From an uncultured Flavobacteriales bacterium (lineage in GTDB: Bacteria; Bacteroidota; Bacteroidia; Flavobacteriales_D; Sanyastnellaceae), in the NCBI GenBank assembly GCA_905478325.1, contig CAJQIB010000022.1, positions 1 to 64,000 of the forward strand: DNA of 64,000 bases, read 5' to 3'. Under the pieces are notes generated by a model. The model ran no database searches. It saw only the letters and a list, made by a program, of their open reading frames with translations, and was not told the DNA's origin. This document shows positions 8,350 to 17,109 of this stretch, piece by piece; within the stretch, counting starts at the first letter, position 1; every line of letters begins with the position of its first letter. The translations under genes and the position numbers were made by a program.

Positions 8350-10645
8350 GATGGCAAGGTTTCAACCCCAAAAGTATAGGGAAACCCGTTGGTGTGGTTG
8401 GATCATTCCTCTCCTCTTTTTGGGTGTTCAGGGGTGTTCCCTAGAACGTCACTTGCAAGGAGAGGATCAGCTTCTTGTGAAGAATGAAATAGTGTGGAAG
8501 GGAATGCCTTCTCTTGATGCCGCTCCTGATGGCGCAACTTCGGTGATTCGGCAGCCAGTCAATCGTCAACTGTTAGGCTTACGTATTCCACTTTTCATCC
8601 ATGGACTCATTCGTCCTGAAAAGTTGGAAAGGGCTGAATTCAAGCGGCTTGAAGCCGGAAGAGAGGGAAAGGGGTTGAGGCATTGGATTGCCCACAGTCT
8701 TGGTGAGCCACCGGTTATTTTCGATGCTGAAGCCAAGGAGCGAACAGAACGCAACTTGGAAGCCTTGAGTCGAAGGGCAGGTTACTTGAATGCGGACTGT
8801 TCTGCTGAGCTTGAAAAAATAGGAACGCATGCGGTTGCGTTGATCTATTCCGTGCGCACGGGACCACTGTGGACCCTGTCATCGGTGTCGTTGGATGTTG
8901 AGGGAAGTGGTATGCTTGAAAACGAAATAGAGGGTCAGTTGAGTATTCTTGAAGGCGATGTGTTTGATGCGGACCGACTCGAGTTGGAGCGTGCTCAGTT
9001 GGCGCGTTACCTTAAATCAAAGGGCTATGCGAGTTTGGATGAAACGCACATCTCATTTAAAGCCGACACATCGTCTCGAAGTGGTTCGCATACGGTAGCG
9101 CTAACCGTAGAAATTAGTCCTGCAAAATATAGTGCTATGGGTACTCCCGTGGCACATCGAAGGTCTCGATTTCGTGATATCGAGTGGTTGGTTGATTCGC
9201 TGTCAAAGCCAATATCAGAGCCCGTTCTGGACCATTTGATTTCAATAGAGCCCGGAATGAGGTACAATGAGGGTGCCATTGAGACGACGTATCGTCGTTT
9301 GATGCAATTGCCTTCAATTGCACGTGTTGAAATTCCAGGCTCTTTGGAATTTGTGGAAGGGCCGGAGGATGCATTTGATGTGTCCATTAAACTGATTCAA
9401 CGTCCTCGATATGGCATTTCTGCGGCATTGGATATGACGCGTACCAATGCACGATATGGTCCTGTCATTACCGGTGTATTTACAGATAGAAATGTTTCGG
9501 GAAGAGGAGATATGTTGGAGTTCTCGTTGTCTGGAGGCATCGCTTCTTCACAGCCATTTAGTTATACCGTGTCTACCCTTGTGCCCAATAGTGGAGCGTG
9601 GTCTATTGAAGCGCATTACTCTACGCTGGGAATTCCTCCGATTGCGTTGAGTCGTTTGCGAGCATCGAATGCTGCGAGAACTGATTTCACCGGTTTATGG
9701 AGCAGGGAGTCACGACCTGAGTACGCTCGAAATTCTGTGGGCTTTAAGCACGGTTTTCATTTTGTAGAAAATCCAGATCGTGAGAGCAGAATTTCTGTGG
9801 ATCTTATAGAATTGACGTACGCTAAGATTGACTTAGGGGCCGATTTTCAAGCTTGGCTTGACAATGAGTCCAACCCTTTTATCCAGTATCGATTTCAAGA
9901 CTACGCATCCGTTCTTTCTCGCCTGCGATGGACGTCACGATGGGCGCAGAGCGAATTGGTTTTCGGCACTGTGAACGTTGGAGTTGAATGGACGGGGTGG
10001 GGGGTGAATGCGCTTGCTCCAACACTGGGGTTGAAGAAGAATGAGGATGGACAATTTCTTTTGGGACAGGTTCCATTTGTTCAATTTCTTCGTTGTGAAG
10101 GAAACTGGACAGGCGCGTGGGTTTTGAATCCCATGTCGGGAACGTCGCTGCATGCTCGTTTTCATGCTGGAGCGGGTTGGGCTGGAGAGAATTTCAATGC
10201 GCTGCCCTTTGATCGGTCTTTTTTCACAGGAAGCGCCAACGGTATTCGAGGATGGCCTGCACGACAATTGGGCCCGGGGCATACGGGATATGACATCGAC
10301 GCATTGAATGTCGTGAAAGGGCTAGGGGATTTGTTGGGTGAAGTCAGTCTAGAGGTGAGAAAGCAAACCACCAACATGATCGAGTGGGCGTGGTTTATGG
10401 ATGTGGGAAACGTTTGGCTCATGAAACAACCGTTGTTGGAGGATGCGCTGTCGGATACGCGTCTAGAATGGTCCAGTCTGGGCTTTAGCTCGGGCATTGG
10501 TATTCGACTTGATTTTGACTTTTTTCTTTTGCGATTAGATGGCGGACTGCGCATCCATGACCCTGGATTGGAGGCTGGTCAACGGTGGTTCAGTCAACAC
10601 AAAACGAAGGGGGGGATTCATTTGGGAATAGGGCATCCTTTTTAA
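8348..10645 (+). CDS. BamA/TamA family outer-membrane lipoprotein
   Basis: Outer-membrane beta-barrel protein of the Omp85/TamA group, probably helping to insert other outer-membrane proteins or surface lipoproteins. Residues 1-29 form a lipoprotein signal (basic start, hydrophobic run, lipobox ending GVQGC). POTRA-like segments follow up to about residue 390, and the rest is a barrel ending in Phe, as barrel proteins often do. The ATG at 8348 or 8351 is chosen because it gives a clean lipoprotein signal; an in-frame start at 8231 lies deep inside trmH. The start codon overlaps the start of the divergent trmH gene. accD follows 53 nt downstream. Confidence 0.85.
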   Translation: MMARFQPQKYRETRWCGWIIPLLFLGVQGCSLERHLQGEDQLLVKNEIVWKGMPSLDAAPDGATSVIRQPVNRQLLGLRIPLFIHGLIRPEKLERAEFKRLEAGREGKGLRHWIAHSLGEPPVIFDAEAKERTERNLEALSRRAGYLNADCSAELEKIGTHAVALIYSVRTGPLWTLSSVSLDVEGSGMLENEIEGQLSILEGDVFDADRLELERAQLARYLKSKGYASLDETHISFKADTSSRSGSHTVALTVEISPAKYSAMGTPVAHRRSRFRDIEWLVDSLSKPISEPVLDHLISIEPGMRYNEGAIETTYRRLMQLPSIARVEIPGSLEFVEGPEDAFDVSIKLIQRPRYGISAALDMTRTNARYGPVITGVFTDRNVSGRGDMLEFSLSGGIASSQPFSYTVSTLVPNSGAWSIEAHYSTLGIPPIALSRLRASNAARTDFTGLWSRESRPEYARNSVGFKHGFHFVENPDRESRISVDLIELTYAKIDLGADFQAWLDNESNPFIQYRFQDYASVLSRLRWTSRWAQSELVFGTVNVGVEWTGWGVNALAPTLGLKKNEDGQFLLGQVPFVQFLRCEGNWTGAWVLNPMSGTSLHARFHAGAGWAGENFNALPFDRSFFTGSANGIRGWPARQLGPGHTGYDIDALNVVKGLGDLLGEVSLEVRKQTTNMIEWAWFMDVGNVWLMKQPLLEDALSDTRLEWSSLGFSSGIGIRLDFDFFLLRLDGGLRIHDPGLEAGQRWFSQHKTKGGIHLGIGHPF
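8369..8376 (-). promoter_or_regulatory. -7 element for the TrmH-type gene, inside the lipoprotein gene
   Basis: TACTTTTG on the minus strand matches TAnnTTTG perfectly and lies 19 nt before the trmH ATG. It is inside the signal-peptide codons of the divergent lipoprotein gene. No good -33 box was seen. Confidence 0.4.
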
Positions 10646-10685
10646 GGAAGGCTTTTTAGTTGTGTTGGTTACCTTTACAGCATCT

Positions 10686-10692
10686 AAAGGAG
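10686..10692 (+). promoter_or_regulatory. Canonical Shine-Dalgarno sequence of accD
   Basis: AAAGGAG stands 6 nt before the accD ATG. Such a strong ribosome-binding site is uncommon in this window, where most starts have none, and it fixes the start of accD. Confidence 0.7.
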
Positions 10693-10698
10693 TAAATC

Positions 10699-11559
10699 AT
10701 GGGATGGTTCAAGCGGATACAGGACGGCATTACCACTAAAAGCACGGAGAAGAAAGAAATTCCGGAAGGTGCTTGGTATCAATGTCCAAACTGCAAAACA
10801 GTGGTGACGTCTCAGCAGCATGCTGAAAAGGGTCACGTATGTCATTACTGCGATCATCATGATCGTCTAGGAAGCAATGGCTACTTTGAGTTGCTTTTTG
10901 ATGACGGAAAATTCCGTGAAATCGCTCCTAAAATGACGAGTGCTGACCCGCTTGAGTTTCAGGACACTAAAGCGTACAAAGATCGATTGGTCGCAGCACA
11001 GAAGAAAACAAACCTCGAGGATGCCTTGCGGACTGCATCGGGTGATTTGGATGGAATTCCTGTGGTGATCAGTTGCATGGACTTCGCTTTTATTGGCGGG
11101 TCTATGGGCAGTGTCGTCGGTGAAAAAATTGCACGCGGCATTGATTTGGCCCTAAAGAAGGGGTGTCCGTTTATCTGCATTAGTAAATCTGGTGGCGCTC
11201 GTATGATGGAAGCTGGGTTGAGCTTGATGCAGATGGCTAAGACAAGCGCTAAGCTATCGTTGCTCTCAAAGGCGGGCTTGCCATATTTATCGGTATTGAC
11301 AGATCCCACAACGGGAGGTGTAACAGCCTCTTTTGCTATGCTGGGAGATTTGAATATTGCAGAGCCGAATGCGCTCATTGGGTTTGCTGGTCCGCGCGTT
11401 GTGAAGGAAACGATTGGGAAGGACTTGCCGGAAGGATTCCAACGGGCAGAGTTCTTGCTGGAACACGGTTTTTTGGATGCCATCGTCGAACGCAAGGATT
11501 TAAAGGACAAACTGGCCTTTTTCTTGCGTGCGATGTACGACATGCCCTCAAAGACATGA
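10699..11559 (+). CDS. accD: Acetyl-CoA carboxylase carboxyltransferase subunit beta
   Basis: Carboxyltransferase beta subunit that, with AccA, moves the carboxyl group from biotin to acetyl-CoA to form malonyl-CoA, the first committed step of fatty-acid synthesis. The N-terminal zinc ribbon has Cys29, Cys32, Cys48 and Cys51. The crotonase-type core carries the [11 protein letters not shown] and SGGARMMEA segments that form the CoA site and oxyanion hole. The length (286) is normal. The start is fixed by a canonical AAAGGAG six nucleotides upstream. accA is not in the window. The gene follows the outer-membrane lipoprotein gene and precedes rpsO, which has its own promoter. Confidence 0.97.
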   Translation: MGWFKRIQDGITTKSTEKKEIPEGAWYQCPNCKTVVTSQQHAEKGHVCHYCDHHDRLGSNGYFELLFDDGKFREIAPKMTSADPLEFQDTKAYKDRLVAAQKKTNLEDALRTASGDLDGIPVVISCMDFAFIGGSMGSVVGEKIARGIDLALKKGCPFICISKSGGARMMEAGLSLMQMAKTSAKLSLLSKAGLPYLSVLTDPTTGGVTASFAMLGDLNIAEPNALIGFAGPRVVKETIGKDLPEGFQRAEFLLEHGFLDAIVERKDLKDKLAFFLRAMYDMPSKT

Positions 11560-11584
11560 CGGTCGTTTTGCTGTCGAAGAAGTA

Positions 11585-11615
11585 TTGGTAACCTCGGCTA
11601 TTCTCCCTATCTTCG
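11585..11615 (+). promoter_or_regulatory. Candidate rpsO promoter
   Basis: A TTG -33 element (11585-11587), a 20-nt spacer and a TATCTTCG -7 element (11608-11615, one mismatch to TAnnTTTG) match the Bacteroidota housekeeping promoter. The predicted leader of rpsO is about 35 nt. Confidence 0.55.
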
Positions 11616-11655
11616 CGGCCTTATTTCACATCACGAACATCTAAAAGATTTCGAC

Positions 11656-11928
11656 ATGTACTATTTAGACGCAGACAAAAAAAAGGAGTTTTTCTCCACT
11701 TACGGTGAAGGAGAAAAGGACACTGGAAGCTCAGAAGCTCAAGTGGCTATGTTCTCTTACCGCATTGCTCACTTGACTGAGCACCTCAAAAAGAACCGCA
11801 AGGACTACCATACCCAACGCGCTTTGATCAAATTGGTCGGAAAGCGCCGGAAGTTATTGGACTACTTGAAGTCGACCGAAATCAGTCGTTATCGCGATAT
11901 CGTTGCCAAGCTCGGCTTGCGTCGCTAA
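11656..11928 (+). CDS. rpsO: 30S ribosomal protein S15
   Basis: Small-subunit protein that binds 16S rRNA early in assembly and bridges to the large subunit. The 90-residue sequence has the family signature (GSSEAQVAMFSYRIAHLTEHL and the following KDYHTQRALIKLVGKRRKLLDYL region), read here as the four-helix S15 fold. Its codon use favours AAC, AAG and CGC, as expected for a highly expressed gene. It has its own candidate promoter and is followed 18 nt later by a strong terminator, then pnp; the rpsO-pnp order is the classical one in bacteria. Confidence 0.98.
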   Translation: MYYLDADKKKEFFSTYGEGEKDTGSSEAQVAMFSYRIAHLTEHLKKNRKDYHTQRALIKLVGKRRKLLDYLKSTEISRYRDIVAKLGLRR

Positions 11929-11946
11929 TTTGAAATTATTGAAACA

Positions 11947-11986
11947 GGAAGGCAATTGGAATAGCTCCATTGCCTTCCTTGTTTTT
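11947..11986 (+). terminator. Rho-independent terminator between rpsO and pnp
   Basis: A 10-bp perfect stem (GGAAGGCAAT at 11947-11956 with ATTGCCTTCC at 11969-11978) is followed by a T-rich run, TTGTTTTT. It must end or attenuate rpsO transcription. Because it covers the earliest in-frame pnp start at 11970, it shows that pnp starts later, at 12039. Confidence 0.85.
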
Positions 11987-12038
11987 GTGCACACTTCCTA
12001 ATCGAGGGAGGGTGTTTATTGATGCATACACAGGAAAG

Positions 12039-14336
12039 ATGAATTACACGGTACACAACCAAACCATAGATCTCGGTAACGGGCGTGAGATCACATTAGA
12101 AACTGGCAAGTTGGCCAAGCAGGCTCACGGTTCAGTAGTTGTTAGATGCGGCGACACCATGTTGCTTGCTACAGCAGTTTCTTCGCATGAAGTGCGAGAC
12201 GATGTGGATTTCCTTCCACTTACAGTAGACTACCGTGAGAAGTATGCGGCCGCAGGTCGTTTCCCAGGGGGCTTCTTTAAGCGTGAAGCGCGTCCTTCAG
12301 ATAGTGAAGTACTTGTCATGCGCCTTGTTGATCGTGCTTTGCGACCAACGTTTCCTTCGGACTACCACGCAGGGACGCAAGTCATGATTCAATTGATGTC
12401 CTCTGATCCAGAGGTGATGCCAGATAGTTTGGCAGGTTTGGCTGCTTCGGCTTGTTTGGCTGTAAGTGACATTCCATTCGATGGTCCAATCTCGGAAGTT
12501 CGTGTTGCACGTGTAGATGGTAAATTCATCATCAATCCGTTGCGTTCAGAATTGGAATTGGCGGATATGGACATGATGATTGCCGGAACCATTGACAGCG
12601 TTGTCATGGTTGAAGGTGAGATGCATGAAGTGAGCGAAGATGAAATGGTGGATGCCATTGAAGCTGCCCACGCGGCCATTGTTACGCAATGTGAAGCTCA
12701 GATCGCTCTTGCGAAATCTACAGGTCATTATGGTGTTCAACGTGAATACAGCCATGAAGACCATGATGAAGATTTGCGCGCTCGTGTAAACGACTACTTG
12801 CAGGACAAATTTTATGCAGCTGCTTTGCAAGGCAAAACCAAAGAAGAGCGTAAGGCTTCTTTCAATGAATTGAAAAAAGAGTTCATGGATACCCTCAGCG
12901 ATGAGGAACGTTCTTCGAAAAGCTTCATGTTGCGTCAGTACATTGGTGCTGCACAGAAAAAAGCTATTCGGGACTTGTTGTTGAACGAAAATGTTCGACT
13001 TGACGGACGAAAGCCGACCGACATCCGCCCTATTTGGACGGAGGTAGATTACTTGCCAAGTACGCACGGAAGTGCGATTTTCACGCGTGGTGAGACGCAA
13101 TCGTTGACCACATTGACATTGGGAACAAAGTTGGATGAGCAGTTGATTGATAGTGCGTTGGTAAGAAAGACAGAGAAATTCTTACTTCACTACAATTTCC
13201 CTCCATTCTCGACGGGTGAAGAAAGACCCTTGCGTGGAGTGAGTCGTCGTGAAGTTGGGCACGGAAATTTGGCGCTGCGCGCTTTGAAGCCTGTTCTTCC
13301 TTCCATTGAAGACTGTCCATACACCATTCGTTTGGTGAGTGAGATCTTGGAGTCCAACGGCTCTTCTTCCATGGCGACAGTTTGTGCTGGTACCTTGGCA
13401 ATGATGGACGGAGGCATTCCAATCAAGGCGCCTGTTTCTGGAATTGCGATGGGCTTAATTACAGATATGGAGTCGGGCAAGTATGTTGTTCTTTCTGATA
13501 TCCTAGGTGATGAAGATCACTTAGGTGATATGGACTTCAAGGTAACGGGTACCGAACACGGTATCACAGCGTGCCAGATGGACATCAAGATCAAAGGATT
13601 GAGCTTCGCCCAGTTGCGAGAAGCTTTGATGCAAGCGCGCGAAGGACGTCATCACGTTCGTCGTGAGATGTTGACCAACCTCGCTGAGCCACGTGCAGAT
13701 TACAAGGACCATGCGCCTCGTATTGTCACATTGGAAGTTCCAGGTGAATCCATCGGTCCAATCATTGGCCCAGGTGGTAAGATCATTCAAGAGATTCAAG
13801 CAGAAACAAAAACCAACATTAGCATCGAAGATGTTGATGGAAAGGGCATCGTTGAAATTGCAGCGTCTGATAAGGCAGCAATTGACGCGGCGTTGGCTCG
13901 AATTCGATCCATTGCATTCCCTCCAACTGTAGAGATTGGAACGGAGTATGAAGGCAAGGTAAAGAGCATTATGCCTTACGGAGCTTTTGTTGAAGTGATT
14001 CCAGGTCAAGACGGATTGTTGCACGTTTCGGAATTGGATTGGAAGCGGATTGATCGCGTAGAAGACATTTTGAAAGAAGGCGAGTTGGTCAAATTCAAAG
14101 TTGTTGGACGCGACGAGAAGACCGGTAAAATCAAATTGAGCCGCAAAGCGTTGCTTCCAAAGCCAGAGGGTTACGTGGAGCGTCCTGAACGTCCAGAGCG
14201 ATCTCGTGGAGATCGTGGCGGAGATCGTGGCGGAGATCGTGGTCGTGGAGATCGCAACCGAGATCGTGGAGATCGTGGTGACCGACCTTCGAATGACTCA
14301 CCTCGTTCGGAAGGTGGAGATTCTTCGAATGATTGA
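12039..14336 (+). CDS. pnp: Polyribonucleotide nucleotidyltransferase
   Basis: 3'-to-5' phosphorolytic exoribonuclease of mRNA decay, also able to add tails. It has two RNase PH domains (about 1-220 and 310-550) joined by an all-helical domain, then a KH domain ([15 protein letters not shown]) and an S1 domain ([20 protein letters not shown]). The protein is 765 residues. Beyond S1 there is a roughly 50-residue low-complexity tail of RGD/RGG and RPE repeats ending acidic, encoded partly by 12-bp DNA repeats; it should bind RNA. The ATG at 12039, after AGGAAAG, is chosen because the upstream in-frame start lies in the rpsO terminator. Confidence 0.97.
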   Translation: MNYTVHNQTIDLGNGREITLETGKLAKQAHGSVVVRCGDTMLLATAVSSHEVRDDVDFLPLTVDYREKYAAAGRFPGGFFKREARPSDSEVLVMRLVDRALRPTFPSDYHAGTQVMIQLMSSDPEVMPDSLAGLAASACLAVSDIPFDGPISEVRVARVDGKFIINPLRSELELADMDMMIAGTIDSVVMVEGEMHEVSEDEMVDAIEAAHAAIVTQCEAQIALAKSTGHYGVQREYSHEDHDEDLRARVNDYLQDKFYAAALQGKTKEERKASFNELKKEFMDTLSDEERSSKSFMLRQYIGAAQKKAIRDLLLNENVRLDGRKPTDIRPIWTEVDYLPSTHGSAIFTRGETQSLTTLTLGTKLDEQLIDSALVRKTEKFLLHYNFPPFSTGEERPLRGVSRREVGHGNLALRALKPVLPSIEDCPYTIRLVSEILESNGSSSMATVCAGTLAMMDGGIPIKAPVSGIAMGLITDMESGKYVVLSDILGDEDHLGDMDFKVTGTEHGITACQMDIKIKGLSFAQLREALMQAREGRHHVRREMLTNLAEPRADYKDHAPRIVTLEVPGESIGPIIGPGGKIIQEIQAETKTNISIEDVDGKGIVEIAASDKAAIDAALARIRSIAFPPTVEIGTEYEGKVKSIMPYGAFVEVIPGQDGLLHVSELDWKRIDRVEDILKEGELVKFKVVGRDEKTGKIKLSRKALLPKPEGYVERPERPERSRGDRGGDRGGDRGRGDRNRDRGDRGDRPSNDSPRSEGGDSSND
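14208..14243 (+). repeat. Three tandem 12-bp repeats in the pnp 3' end
   Basis: The unit GGAGATCGTGGC occurs three times in direct succession (14208-14219, 14220-14231, and 14232-14243 with the last base changed to T), flanked by degenerate copies to about 14283. It encodes Arg-Gly-Asp repeats of the PNPase tail and is in frame (four codons per unit), so copy number could change without disrupting the gene. Confidence 0.85.
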
Positions 14337-14441
14337 TTGAGATGTGCAACCATTGAGTCTTTTGTCCGTTAGAACATCAGACGCGATGGAAGCAAATAGT
14401 TATCGTTTTATAGCATTCTACTTTAAAAGCAAAGCAATCAC

Positions 14442-15311
14442 ATGAGGCAGCTAAAAATAACCAAGCAGGTAACAAACAGAGAAACAGCTTCTTTGGATAA
14501 ATACTTGCAGGAGATTGGCCGAGTTGATTTGATTACAGCGGAAGAGGAAGTGGAGTTGGCTCGACGAATCAAAAAGGGTGACCAAGTGGCCCTAGAGAAG
14601 TTGACCAAGGCGAATTTGCGATTTGTTGTTTCGGTTTCGAAGCAATATCAGAATCAAGGTTTGTCTTTGCCTGACTTGATTAACGAGGGCAACCTCGGCT
14701 TGATCAAGGCCGCTCAGCGATTTGATGAGACGCGAGGTTTCAAATTCATTTCTTACGCAGTTTGGTGGATCCGTCAGAGCATTTTGCAAGCCTTGGCTGA
14801 GCAGAGTCGAATTGTTCGCTTGCCATTGAATAAGATTGGGTCTATCAACAAGATCAATAAAGCCTTTGCTCGACTCGAGCAAGAATTCGAGCGTCCTCCT
14901 ACTGCGGCTGAATTGGCCGAAACATTGGATATGACCTTGGATGAAGTGAAGCAAAGCATGAAGAATGCTGGACGTCACGTTTCCATGGATGCACCATTGA
15001 AAGATGGGGATGATTCTTCGAGCAATATGTACGATGTCATGCGAACGGGGGATACTCCAGCGCCTGACACCGATTTAATGACAGAATCCTTGCGAAAGGA
15101 AATTGAGCGTTCTCTGCGCACTTTGACTCCTCGTGAAGGCGATGTGATTCGCTTGTACTTCGGCTTAAATGGAGAGCATCCAATGACTTTGGAAGAGATT
15201 GGTGAGCGTTTCGACTTGACTCGCGAACGTGTTCGTCAGATCAAAGAGAAAGCGATTCGTCGCTTGAAGCATACAAGTCGTAGTCGAATCTTGAAGGGAT
15301 ATTTGGGTTAG
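14442..15311 (+). CDS. rpoD: Primary sigma factor RpoD (sigma-70 family, Bacteroidota type)
   Basis: Housekeeping sigma factor that directs RNA polymerase to promoters. It has 289 residues and lacks the long N-terminal region 1.1 and the non-conserved insert of proteobacterial RpoD, which is normal for Bacteroidota. Regions 1.2 ([16 protein letters not shown]), 2 ([36 protein letters not shown]), 3 and 4 ([19 protein letters not shown]) are all present. This factor should read the TTG-N19-21-TAnnTTTG promoters found in this window. It is transcribed alone after pnp and is followed by a strong terminator. Confidence 0.96.
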   Translation: MRQLKITKQVTNRETASLDKYLQEIGRVDLITAEEEVELARRIKKGDQVALEKLTKANLRFVVSVSKQYQNQGLSLPDLINEGNLGLIKAAQRFDETRGFKFISYAVWWIRQSILQALAEQSRIVRLPLNKIGSINKINKAFARLEQEFERPPTAAELAETLDMTLDEVKQSMKNAGRHVSMDAPLKDGDDSSSNMYDVMRTGDTPAPDTDLMTESLRKEIERSLRTLTPREGDVIRLYFGLNGEHPMTLEEIGERFDLTRERVRQIKEKAIRRLKHTSRSRILKGYLG

Positions 15312-15385
15312 ACCGCAGGTTTCTAAAAAAGCGTTCATTCTAGAATGCAAAAATGAAATCGGGTCACTGATTCGACGAAACATTT

Positions 15386-15428
15386 AAGAGCCATGAACAG
15401 TCCGCAAAGACTGTTCATGGCTTTTGTT
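15386..15428 (+). terminator. Rho-independent terminator after rpoD
   Basis: A perfect 14-bp stem (15389-15402 with 15409-15422) with a 6-nt loop is followed by TTTTGTTCT. It lies about 75 nt after the rpoD stop. Confidence 0.88.
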
Positions 15429-15504
15429 CTATTGGTCCGTTCAGATGTCTCATTTGGGGATGCACAATGCTGTCAATCATGGTGCGCAATGAAACGAACA
15501 AGGA

Positions 15505-15536
15505 TTGCGTTCATCCCGATAGTTGTAGCATCTTTG
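15505..15536 (+). promoter_or_regulatory. Promoter of the beta-helix lipoprotein gene, 4 nt from the ATG
   Basis: TTG (15505-15507), a 21-nt spacer and CATCTTTG (15529-15536, one mismatch to TAnnTTTG) form a well-spaced promoter. Only TGCA separates it from the ATG at 15541, so the mRNA should be leaderless or nearly so. Confidence 0.55.
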
Positions 15537-15540
15537 TGCA

Positions 15541-17058
15541 ATGGAACGGACACCATTTAATATGGAATTAAAGAATGCTTTCTTGGGCTTTGCGGCTCTT
15601 TGGACAATCCTGATTTTAGGGTTGAACGTGGGGTGCAACCGATTGGAATATTCAAACGACCCGTCCTATGCATTGGAATTTTCATCTGATACAGTTTTGT
15701 TTGATACGGTCTTCACTTCCATTGGTTCGATTACGCTTCCTCTGAAAGTCTATAATTTGAATGATCAGGCAGTTCAGATTGAATCCATTGAACTCATGAA
15801 TGGGGGGGATTCCCAGTTTCGAATCAATATCGACGGTGAAGTGGGACCGGAAGTGTCCAATTGGCCACTCCTTGCTGGAGATAGCCTGTGGATATTTATT
15901 GAAGTGACTGTTGATCCCACGAATACAAGCAATCCCTTTGTGTTAGAGGACGATATTTTATTTCGAACCAACGGGAATGACCAATCAGTCAAGGTGGTTG
16001 CGTGGGGACAAAACGCCAATTTTCACGGCGGATTGGGTCAATTGTCTCCGTTGCCGACATGCGAAGAGACTTGGGGCCCTGATCGTCCGCATGTCGTCTA
16101 TGGAATCGTGCAGGTTGAGACGGATTGTTCCCTGACCATTTTGCCTGGGACACAGGTGCACGTTCATCCAGGAGGTGGGTTGTTGGTGTATCAAAGCTCG
16201 TTGAATGTATTGGGACAACTGGGAGCTGAGGTTGTTTTTCAAGGAGATCGCTTGGAGGCAGAATATGAATCGTTGCCTGGACAATGGGGAATTGAGCTCG
16301 ACTTTGCATTTGAAACAGAATTTGGAATTGAAGAGGTGACCGTTGCGCGAGGGGGTATTTGGTTGTTTGGCGGGGTGTCTTGTCAGATTCAACACGCCAT
16401 CCTGAAGAATGGAACGATTGGGCTGCAGGTTGACACTACAGGGACTACAATTGCTCCAGCGCTGAACATCCAAAACACCCGGATATACAATATGAGTGCA
16501 ACAGGGCTTTTTGCTCAGGGAGGGACAATAGATGGATACAACAACTTGATTTATGACTGTGGATTGGCAACCGCTGCGTTCACGTTGGGAGGGACCTATC
16601 GATTGGACCATTGCACCTTTGCCAACTATTGGTCAAGCGGAACAGTTCGGCAATCTCCATCCGTATTGCTAACCGATTGGTATGAGGATGTGAATGGCCA
16701 AATTCAATACAGATCGTTGGAAGGGAGTGAATTCAATAATTGTATCATGTGGGGAAACAATCATCAGCTTACCGATTTTGACGAGTTGGTGGTCAGTGTT
16801 TTGACCCCTTTGTCTGAACCGCTTTTTAGGAATTGTTCCGTGGATGTTCAGGATGAGGAATTTCCATTGGAATTGCTTGAATCTTGCACGCTGGAGGCGA
16901 TTCCCGATTTTGCTTCTACCATGAATCGTGACTTTCATTTGGTGAGCAACAATGCGATTTGGAATGGTGGCCAGAGCCAATTTGCCATTGGGTTGGATTT
17001 AGATGGTTTGCCAAGATCTGTCGGTGTTCCCGACAAAGGGTGCTACGAACGGCAGTAA
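15541..17058 (+). CDS. Lipoprotein with predicted right-handed beta-helix
   Basis: A 505-residue lipoprotein of unknown function. The first 32 residues give a lipoprotein signal with lipobox LNVGC. Residues about 45-155 look like a beta-sandwich domain of a type seen in other Bacteroidota lipoproteins (the segment DTVLFDTVFTSIGS is characteristic). From about residue 165 on there are repeated Asn/Gly-rich strands typical of a parallel beta-helix, as in many surface polysaccharide-binding or adhesive proteins. It ends without a T9SS sorting domain, so it is probably anchored by its lipid. The following transporter gene starts 51 nt later and may be cotranscribed. Confidence 0.8.
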   Translation: MERTPFNMELKNAFLGFAALWTILILGLNVGCNRLEYSNDPSYALEFSSDTVLFDTVFTSIGSITLPLKVYNLNDQAVQIESIELMNGGDSQFRINIDGEVGPEVSNWPLLAGDSLWIFIEVTVDPTNTSNPFVLEDDILFRTNGNDQSVKVVAWGQNANFHGGLGQLSPLPTCEETWGPDRPHVVYGIVQVETDCSLTILPGTQVHVHPGGGLLVYQSSLNVLGQLGAEVVFQGDRLEAEYESLPGQWGIELDFAFETEFGIEEVTVARGGIWLFGGVSCQIQHAILKNGTIGLQVDTTGTTIAPALNIQNTRIYNMSATGLFAQGGTIDGYNNLIYDCGLATAAFTLGGTYRLDHCTFANYWSSGTVRQSPSVLLTDWYEDVNGQIQYRSLEGSEFNNCIMWGNNHQLTDFDELVVSVLTPLSEPLFRNCSVDVQDEEFPLELLESCTLEAIPDFASTMNRDFHLVSNNAIWNGGQSQFAIGLDLDGLPRSVGVPDKGCYERQ

Positions 17059-17109
17059 TATCGGGATGAAAGTGTAACGTTTTGATGGCGTCTTCCGTAA
17101 GGGAGGCCC

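Noticed and set aside
11970-12038. Extended N-terminus of PNPase starting at 11970
   Set aside because: The extra segment lies in and just beyond the strong rpsO terminator (11947-11986), and family members begin at the [11 protein letters not shown] position (12039).
12546-13100. 184-residue minus-strand ORF opposite pnp
   Set aside because: It is antisense to a universally conserved part of PNPase and has no recognisable domain.
13521-14024. 167-residue minus-strand ORF opposite pnp
   Set aside because: It is a shadow of the KH/S1 region of pnp.
14199-14283. Short tandem repeats as a CRISPR array
   Set aside because: The 12-bp repeats have no spacers, are in frame with the pnp tail and code for Arg-Gly-Asp.
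15985-16611. 208-residue minus-strand ORF
   Set aside because: It is a shadow of the beta-helix lipoprotein, with the irregular composition of antisense frames.
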